NCBI GenBank assembly: GCA_022496185.1
Contig: WTXG01000005.1
Coordinates: 372,001-436,000 of the forward strand
DNA from: Multifurca ochricompacta
Taxonomy: Eukaryota; Basidiomycota; Agaricomycetes; Russulales; Russulaceae
Reading direction: 5' to 3'
DNA length: 64,000 nt
Part shown: positions 57,501 through 64,000 of the stretch, in pieces
Layout: each line of letters begins with the position of its first letter
Position numbering within the stretch: position 1 is the first letter of the stretch
Program-made: the position numbers and the translations under genes
The notes under the pieces: model-generated
The model's database searches: none
Told to the model about the DNA's origin: nothing
What the model saw: the letters and a program-made list of their open reading frames with translations, nothing else

Positions 57501-58237
57501 CAAACGATACGTGCGCAGCAAGATGACGGACGGACCAGGCGGGCGCGTTGACCGCCTATTTGTGCCTCCGAATATGGCAGATGCAATCAGTAATGCTGTC
57601 TTCAACGGACGTCATGGCGATGCCTCCGGGATGTTGCGCGAGCTGTGGCACCCATTCGGTTTGGAGGGAATGCCGCGACTGTTGATCGTCCTAGCTAAGC
57701 ATCGTTCCGACGCAAATCATTGGGTAGTGCACCGGTCAGTAACCTGCTGCGCGTGCAGAGCACCACTCAGGGCGCTGACCAACATGACATGATATTCTCA
57801 GCTTCTCACTACCGGACGGCACCTTGACAACCTACGACTCGTACCCCGAGCGGTGTCTCCCAGATGGACGCGTGAGTGCCTCATCCGAGTCTGCGCAGCA
57901 GATGTCTGATGACGAGCTCTCTAACCCTGTCTGGTCCCAGCCGCTCGGATGGTGGTTTGCTATCCGCATCGCGTGGCCAAATGCCATATATCCAAGTCCG
58001 GACCACCTCATGCAGAAGATGGTGCGCCTGCACCGACCAATGCAGCTTGGGATCGACAACTCGGTCGCTGCCGCCGGCATTTGGCGGAATTTGCTCATGG
58101 GCTCGCGCGCCGAGCGTAGCCTCGACCTCGAACGCCTGCGCGATCTTATCAACACAGAGGTCAAGAACCTGCGCCAGCGCAAACTGATGGGTAAGTTATC
58201 TATCAGTGCGCCACGGCCGAATTGGGACGATATGTGA
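54569..58237 (+). CDS. large unrecognised protein with C-terminal Ulp1-like domain
   Basis: Start ATG 54569 (MSVPLQEVLGSLLLRSSTP). The first two thirds are disordered, with MATYDLP-like alternatives out of frame. Likely coding blocks are GHHGHGEPGPGDEPGPHYES, RTGSRASASQKAPSMVSRTQ and TQKSRTTEKQSTTYPPLPPS (one base missing in the C5 run 55492-55496). A conserved-looking block follows: NEEETRLVENVLNQGTQ, THYHDMSLCILLHQLDDPNQ and HEVVKKAVRKAVKARVKQLG. After a Gln/Thr-rich stretch, the C-terminal domain runs from NWAIVWPVSELDNALNST to the stop at 58235-58237. It contains RVDRLFVPPNMADAI, RLLIVLAKHRSDANHWVVHR and LPDGTLTTYDSYPE, then PLGWWFAIRIAWPN and RPMQLGIDNSVAAAGIWRNL. HW and YDS are 17 residues apart, as in Ulp1-family (C48) peptidases. 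The position of the catalytic Cys is Ser. I infer a protease-like, possibly inactive domain. Confidence 0.55.
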
Positions 58238-59464
58238 CGGACTCGGGATTATCATAACAATGGCGCGTATGGGTATGTGTAGTTTAAGCTGTATTGTCTT
58301 TGTTACTTCTCTTTTTTCCTTTTGTTGTTTCCCTTTCATTTGATTTGTCTCGGTTCACGTCACACCTCTGTTTAAAGGTCCATTCGCTGCTGAAGTATTC
58401 AGCTGTAATGGTCGACTATAACCGCCGGCCGGAATTGTGGATCTAATTTTTGTATTATCCTGTTATGACGTGACGATAAACCTGAATATGCGATTCTTTT
58501 TTGCCCACTATGTGATTAAGCTCCCTTCAATGATGGGGTAAAGGACGCGAACGACCGATCACAGTCTTCCCCCTTTATCAGTCAAGTATGTGTATATCTG
58601 GTGAGTGCACATCTCACATCAGGTTTCTCCATACTCTTTGCATGCAGACCCGCTTCAACCCGGTCCTGGTCACATCGGTCAACCGAGCCAATGTTACAGA
58701 TGAAGCGCGCGATCAACTTACAGCAAACCACCAGCATACGATTCACACGGGGTATGAGCGCAAGCACTCCGTGTCGGGGACATTCACAATTCACGTGATC
58801 GCTCAGAAACGTGAATCGTAATGTCATTGTTATTTTTCTCTCCGCGGCTCCGTCACGGTGTTGCAGGCTCTGCGCTGGGTTTGTCTGCAAACGGCGCATG
58901 AAAGTGCGGCCGTGGGACATACATACACACTTTAGAGAAAGCGAGTAAGGGAATAAAAGAGAGAGGTATATTTATTTACTTGGATACGTAAGTCGCGGAA
59001 TTCGGTATCGAACATGTCTCGGGCTTGGGAAGTCTGCTGGTGCGAGAGCTTTTAAATTTACCATTGCCGTTGTGGTTGTTGTGGGAGGTTTTTCGCTGCC
59101 GCTGCGGCAGCTGTAGTAGTTGATTCGCGTTTCCATGCCCGGATTTGGTTCATTCCCGGGAATTGTAGAAAAGTATGTTAGGGTTAGGGTCTTAGACATA
59201 GCTGGTCAGGAGTGCCAGAACTAACTATGATTCCTCATGCAGAATACCAGAGTTCACACGCACGCCGACTTAATGACCGTATGGACGCTGCGCCGTTCCT
59301 CGGTAGGTTGATAGACATGGACAGGAATTTCTTCCAAAACTAAACGGCACATTTGAAAAAAAAAAACTAAACGGACATTTTGTTTATCCCTGGATGAACT
59401 AGACACCGCGAATACACAACCCTCGCAGGGGTACGATTTGCGAATACCGACTACGCAAATGACT
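58238..59464. other. long intergenic region between Ulp1-like gene and thaumatin gene
   Basis: This is 1.2 kb with both neighbouring genes ending into it. The first part is T-rich 3' UTR (58290-58345). It contains one small open frame (58642-58821, separate entry). A run of A at 59356-59366 is flanked by direct copies of AACTAAACGG (59338-59347 and 59363-59376). Nothing else recognised. Confidence 0.4.
58642..58821 (+). CDS. small open reading frame, doubtful
   Basis: This is a 59-codon frame from ATG 58642 (MQTRFNPVLVTSVNRANVTD) to TAA at 58819-58821, ending SGTFTIHVIAQKRES. It has no domain, signal peptide or homology that I recognise. The position downstream of a long gene, with a possible leader GTGAGTG...GCAG at 58600-58646, would allow a spliced small gene. 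It may also be a chance frame. Confidence 0.2.
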   Translation: MQTRFNPVLVTSVNRANVTDEARDQLTANHQHTIHTGYERKHSVSGTFTIHVIAQKRES

Positions 59465-60681
59465 TCAGGACAGAACGTAATTGTGTAATCCGCCTTGTTC
59501 GACGAAGGGCACGTGAAAATTGCCGTTCCGCTCGACTCATCATACGCGTAAACGTAGGTATTTGGACAGTTCGATTCTGGAATACCGTATGTTATGCAAT
59601 GAACTATATGAGGGAACCGGTTGGACGTACTGAAATAAGAGTAATACTGAACACCTGATGGCGGGCAGGTTGCAGGTGTGTTGTGACTTCCCGTGCAGCA
59701 GTTCGGGGAGTTGTTCGGGTCGGGTGCAAGCCCTGCCAGGCAGGCGCTCTTGCACCCTACAGGGAACCCGGTCGAGTCGAACGGACCTTTGAGTGGCGCG
59801 GGACCTGTTCAAACGTTAATGGAAAGGTTGGAACGGGACTTTTGAATTAAAAGTCAGGGAACTAACAATTAGGGCCGAGGTCAACACCACAGAGTGGAAC
59901 ACCGCATCCTTTGTTGTTGTCGATGCGCATTGGTAAGTTGTAACCATCCACGAGTGAGACTACGGACGAACGCGTTAGAAAAGACGGAGTCGATGTTTCG
60001 TTGGCCACAGACCGTCATAATTGTCAGGTATGTTGGGGTCGGCGCTCAAGGTGAATTCGGCAACTGTGGCCGGTGGGACACCCTAAGAAATGTGGGTTTG
60101 CTAAGGAGAACCGGGAGTTTAAGTGGTCCAGCCTACGGTACCGGTGTGTGGATCACAAAGCAGTCCACCGTTGCACCCTCCGTCAAGACAAGAGTTTGGG
60201 CCAGGATTGGTGCTGAAGTCACAGTTACGGCGGCCCTTCAAATGTGATGCTGTCAGTGGCCAGCCACCCTATGGGAATGAAAGCCATGATTAATACCCAG
60301 ATCCGGCCAGCCCTCCAATTATCGGGCACCGAAAAGGAAACGGAGGTAAAAGCGGAGGCAGCCCAACTGTTGCATGTTCAGTGGGGTGCGAGAAAACTAG
60401 CAGCAGATATACCCAGTTGGATAGTTGGGGGTCGCTGTTCCAACGTTGAGGTCCGTGAAAATCTGTGTTGTGATGAGCCACAGAACATAATTTATTCCAA
60501 GGTTCCAAGGCAAGTGCTTACAGCAGGCCTGGAAAATATTTCGAATGAACAGGGAACACCCGTCACGACATGAGACCTACCATATCGTAAATGGGCAAGC
60601 GTTATATACAGTGAAGGTGCGCCCCATCACTGCTGTAGATGAGACTATGACAGAAAGTACGAAAGCAGAGAGGGTCCTCAT
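59465..60681 (-). CDS. thaumatin-like secreted protein
   Basis: This is a cell-wall-associated or secreted GH152-type thaumatin-like protein. ATG 60681 opens a signal peptide, MRTLSAFVLSVIVSSTAVMG. Mature sequence: RTFTVYNACPFTIW|PA|IFTDLNVGTATPNYPTG, where exon 2 (60522-60528) is only 7 nt. Then WAASAFTSVSFSVPDNWRAG and RIWGRRNCDFSTNPGPNSCL carry the family's REDDD-region Arg. Next are DGGCNGGLLCDPHTG, VPPATVAEFTLSADPNIPDN, YNLPMRIDNNKGCG, GFPVGCKSACLAGLAPDPNN, SPNCCTGSHNTPATCPPSG and TYVYAYDESSGTAIFTCPSS. It ends DYTITFCP. The family normally stops right after FCP. Here TGA follows in the next frame, so one base (a C on the minus strand, + 59468-59469) is probably missing; without it the frame runs on to about 59270. 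Eight or so introns. Role: beta-glucan binding or remodelling, by family. Confidence 0.88.
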
Positions 60682-60733
60682 AGTGCAGTGCAGACAGGTG
60701 GGCTAGATTGGCATCTGGTCTAGTGAAGGGGCA

Positions 60734-60742
60734 CCTTTATAA
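60734..60742 (-). promoter_or_regulatory. TATA box of thaumatin-like gene
   Basis: TATAAA on the minus strand (TTTATA at about 60736-60741) lies about 55 nt upstream of ATG 60681. That spacing suits a TATA-driven promoter with a very short 5' UTR. Confidence 0.5.
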
Positions 60743-61146
60743 ACCCATTGTATCACATTGACCGTCCGTTTCAAAATAAGTTGCGAGCCATATGGACTGG
60801 GCACTGTATGACACGTCCGCGTTGTATGCACATACATCCAAGAAGCGAGAAGCGGAGAAGCATGAGCGCAAGCGCGAGCGTGAGTAGTAATAGTAAGGAT
60901 AGGGATAGGATCGGATCGGGCCGATATGTCCGATTTGTGGTTAAAGTGGGAAGGGGTGACCGGGGGAATGACTGGGGGGTGACCGGGTGACCGGGCTGAC
61001 GCGGAGTGGCTTTACCGAGAGTTTTACCTGCTTCAGCCTTAGTCTTCGTCGTCGTCGTCGTCGTTGTTCAGCAGATCGGGCGTGGGTGCGGTGAGAGACA
61101 TTTCACCCGTTGGCCCACCTTCAAGGGTACCTCTCCCTCTCTTTCC
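60743..61146. other. divergent intergenic region thaumatin / Zn2Cys6 factor
   Basis: This stretch has purine-rich and G-rich sequence (60842-60998), including repeated GTGACCGGG units at 60955-60996 and a CGTCGT run at 61041-61062. No gene seen. Confidence 0.4.
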
Positions 61147-64000
61147 ATGTCCTTGTCCCCTACAAACTCCACAATACCTAGTCCTGTAATCCCTTCGAAA
61201 AGACGCAGAGCACAAGTAGATCAACAACATTCGCAACCTTTGATGGACGAATCACCCACCGCTCCAAGCACAACTTCCGGTCATATCCCAAAGCGGGGTG
61301 CCCGGGCTTGTACCGCTTGTCGCAAAGGAAAGAATAGATGCGAAGGAGAGGTCAGTAACTTACTTATCCTGTCCGTCCGCGCCGCCATCCCCCGTCGTCC
61401 CGCATCCCGCTCACCGCATCCGCTGGCCCGTCTCTTACCGTCCCGGCCCGAAATCAATAAATCTAACAGGCTCCTTGTCGTCGATGTCAACTCAGCGGTC
61501 AACCTTGCATCTTTGAAAAACCAGAGAAGAAAAATGGTCAACTTCTCTCGACAGCCAGCGTTGAGTGCGTTTCTCATCACCCCTATTATTCATTCTCATC
61601 TCATCTCATTCTCATCTCTCTCTTACTTAGACGTCTATCTCGTCTTGAAGGCCAGTATGTCGTATGTGTAGCACCTTTTCTTTTTTTTTCTTTTTTTTCG
61701 TCTTCTCTTCTCTTTTTTTTTGAATACTCAATTTTCAATCAGGTAATGCAAAGCCAAATGATTGGTCTTCAAACATCTTTGGACCGTATCCTTGCTGCCG
61801 TCACTCAACCAGGAGCTCCTGGTGTCATGACTCCGGCCCTCCTATCTATCCTCAGACCATTCGTGACGGCCCCGGATATGTCACAAATGTGTCTGGAACT
61901 CGCACCGGACTCGATCCCCAGTACGATCCGGCTCTTATGCAAGATCAGCGGCCACCTACCCAGCGCGTGTTTCCCCCGCTGCCAGGCTTTGCCCCGCCGG
62001 TTGGTCAACTTTCTTTGTTTTCGCTCACGCTCACGTGTCCCTTAGCCCCACAAGTACGCTACCTATGGTATCGTTCCCAGTACTGCCCCCTCCTCGGAAG
62101 ATGAATCTGAAGAGACTCTTCCCCGGTCGACTATCAATGCTCCTATTGAAGCTTTGCAAGGACTCGCTAATGCAGCAGCAGAGGCTGCGGCTGCCCCTTC
62201 GTTTTCTGCATCCCGGTTTGTGTGACTTGCCTCATACTTTGGTCAGCTTCTGACCACATCACAGGGTCAAAAAGCGAAAGAGGACCGAGCCTATCCCTCG
62301 CAATGCCTTTCCTCACGTGGTAGAGAAAGCGAGTTATTTTTAAACTGAACTGCCTTACCTTCTTTGACCTAATTCCACTTTTTACTTTGCAGGGACTGGT
62401 TTCTGATGTCGAAGCCAAGGAATTGTTCAACATGTACGTTAATCTTCCTCTCATCTGATTCCACCTCTCAGCGCTGTCCAGTTTCTTCTCGGGATGCAAT
62501 CTCTTCATTCCTATCTTCGACGTTTCTTACGACACCTATGAGGGTTTGATGGAGCGCTCTCCCTGGACTTTTGATGCGATTCTTGCCGTTTCTGGAAAAA
62601 TCAAAAGCGGCAACAATCCGCCAGCCCCATCATTTTACAAGGCGCTAGAAGAGGCTCAGGGGATTGCCCGCTCATCTCTTTTCGGCCCCGTTGTACGCAA
62701 GGAGGCTGTGCAAGGTAATTTTTCGTCAGCGGATCTCGGAGAGGTGTTGACCGCAGGTGTCGGCTCATATAGGAATGCTACTCTTGGCTGCATGGAGCAC
62801 GAATGGCTGGCTGCCAAGCGGCCATGCAATGCGCATGGCTCTTGATCTGGGCTTGCATCGTGCGCTCGAGAAGCTCGCCGATAACAATAAAAAACGCACC
62901 GAGGAAGAGGAGCGCGATCTAGTTGTTTCTTCGCGTATCTGGCTGTGTCTTTACTGGTTTGACCATCAGTGAGTTTTTGCGCTTTTCCAGATCTGCAAGT
63001 ATATGTACTGATATCTTGTCCTACACGTAGGATGAGTTTGGGAACTGGTAGGCCAATAGTGCTGAGGGAAGAGAGCTCCATACGGCATTGCCGCGTTCTA
63101 CTCAGTCACCCGATGTCTTCCAGGACCGACGTTCGGCTTATATCCCTTGTCGAGCTTATTGCCCAGAAGAGTAAGACGGATCTCTCAAGTTATTAGTCGG
63201 ATCGCTAACCTGAGTTGGTTTTCCAAGCTCAAATTTACGAGACGCTCACGTCTATGAATGGACAAGTTAACCACAATACATTGGCCTTCATTCGTCGAGC
63301 GAGCGAAGCTCTCGACAAGTGGTGGCGCGACTGCGACGAATTGCACCGTACGTCTTCGTATCATCCTCATATATTTCATTGACACTAATGAGCGCTCAGG
63401 ACAATCAATGGACGAAGACTCTCTACTTGTCAAAATCCTCGCAGGCGAGCTCCACTACGCAAAACTATGGCTCGTCTGTGTCGCTCTTCGTGGTGTTTCT
63501 TGGGATAAGATGCCGTTCGAGCAACGTGAACTCGCATTCCAAGCTAAAGACGCAGCCTCGAACTGTCTTGCCATCTTCCTTGGCTCGCAGGATTACCGCG
63601 CAGCTCTCCGCTACGCGGTGCACGATAGCCTGGTCACTGCAGCATTCTCGGGGTTATTCTTACTGAAGATGGCAAATCTCTTCCCTACCGAGCTTGATCT
63701 CAACCAAATCACTGGCCAGGTTGAGCAGCTTGCACAATTGCTCTCTGAAGTCGCCGCGGAACGGTACGTCTCGGTTCTCTGTCACTCACTTTATTTTCCC
63801 CCCTAATAAAATTGACTTGACAGGTATGCTCTGACACTGCGCGTCATGCTCGCCAATCTGCGGCGCAAGATGGGTCTCGTACATGGGGGTGGTCCGGGTG
63901 ACACAATGGTGCTTGGTGGCCAACCACAGGGCCAGCCCTTCGGTGACCCGCACCAGCCGCAGCAAATCATCCCCGCTCAGCAACCTCCACCACTTACAAT
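61147..64000 (+). CDS. Zn2Cys6 fungal transcription factor, truncated by window edge
   Basis: ATG 61147 starts MSLSPTNSTIPSPVIPSKRR. The binuclear zinc cluster is split by an intron: ARACTACRKGKNRCEGE | APCRRCQLSGQPCIFEKPEK, spacing C-x2-C-x6-C and C-x2-C-x6-C. A coiled coil follows (QMIGLQTSLDRILAAVTQ), then a disordered segment that loses one base at CCC 61837-61839. The fungal-specific middle homology region contains FFSGCNLFIPIFDVSYDTYE, WTFDAILAVSGKI, GMLLLAAWSTNGWLPSGHAM and RMALDLGLHRALEKL, then RIWLCLYWFDHQMSLGTGRP and ILAGELHYAKLWLVCVALRG. The reading is still open at 64000. Two acceptor choices matter: GCTGTCCAG before TTTCTTC (62488 area) and CATATAG before GAATGC (62774 area). The middle region resembles the ascomycete PrtT/Leu3 branch, but the target genes are unknown. 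Confidence 0.85.

Noticed and set aside
1..64000. tRNA, rRNA, transposon, CRISPR or viral sequence
   Set aside because: No T-loop-like box B, terminal inverted repeats, long direct repeats, reverse transcriptase or transposase frames were seen on reading. A tRNAscan and repeat search would be needed to exclude short ones.

Overview
The window is nuclear DNA of a filamentous basidiomycete, most likely an Agaricomycete. The signs are genes split by many roughly 45-70 nt GT...AG introns, CTAAC-like branch sites, pyrimidine-rich tracts before start codons, and a fungal protein set (Cdc24-type GEF, Thi6, Pali-domain protein, Btn1, Zn2Cys6 factor, fungal thaumatin-like protein). No bacterial, viral, rRNA, tRNA or transposase feature was recognised. 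The order or species cannot be fixed from the sequence alone.

Layout, left to right: CDC6-like replication licensing ATPase (+); gamma-tubulin complex component (-); BTB-domain protein (-); RGG-box, Caprin-like RNA-binding protein (+); mitochondrial carrier (+); RhoGAP (+); GH63-like glycosidase related to yeast YMR196W (+); Cdc24 RhoGEF with CH-like, DH, PH and PB1 regions (-); Rap1-type BRCT plus triple-Myb protein (+); F-box protein (-); phytanoyl-CoA dioxygenase-like oxygenase (+); bifunctional thiamine enzyme THI6 (-); Pali/SUR7-type membrane protein (-); two unrecognised Ser/Pro-rich proteins (+,+); TAPT1/Emp65 membrane protein (-); DEAD-box helicase DBP4 (+); CLN3/Btn1 (-); mitochondrial rRNA-dimethylase-like transcription factor (+); Ctf4/And-1 (-); a large unrecognised protein with an Ulp1-like C-terminal domain (+); thaumatin-like secreted protein (-); and a Zn2Cys6 transcription factor that runs off the right edge (+).

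The genes are mostly housekeeping and show no biosynthetic cluster. Several share a cell-cycle or polarity theme (CDC6, CTF4, RAP1, gamma-tubulin component, RhoGAP and the Cdc24 GEF), but this may be chance. MluI-box-like elements lie upstream of both replication genes.

A property of the sequence itself matters to any reader. About twenty positions across eleven genes lose the reading frame by (nearly always) one missing base, usually at a short homopolymer, while the protein continues perfectly in the next frame. Four of these are C5 runs where the protein needs C6. I read this as systematic homopolymer undercalling in the assembly and annotate the genes as intact rather than as pseudogenes. 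Spans below run from start codon to stop codon and include introns.
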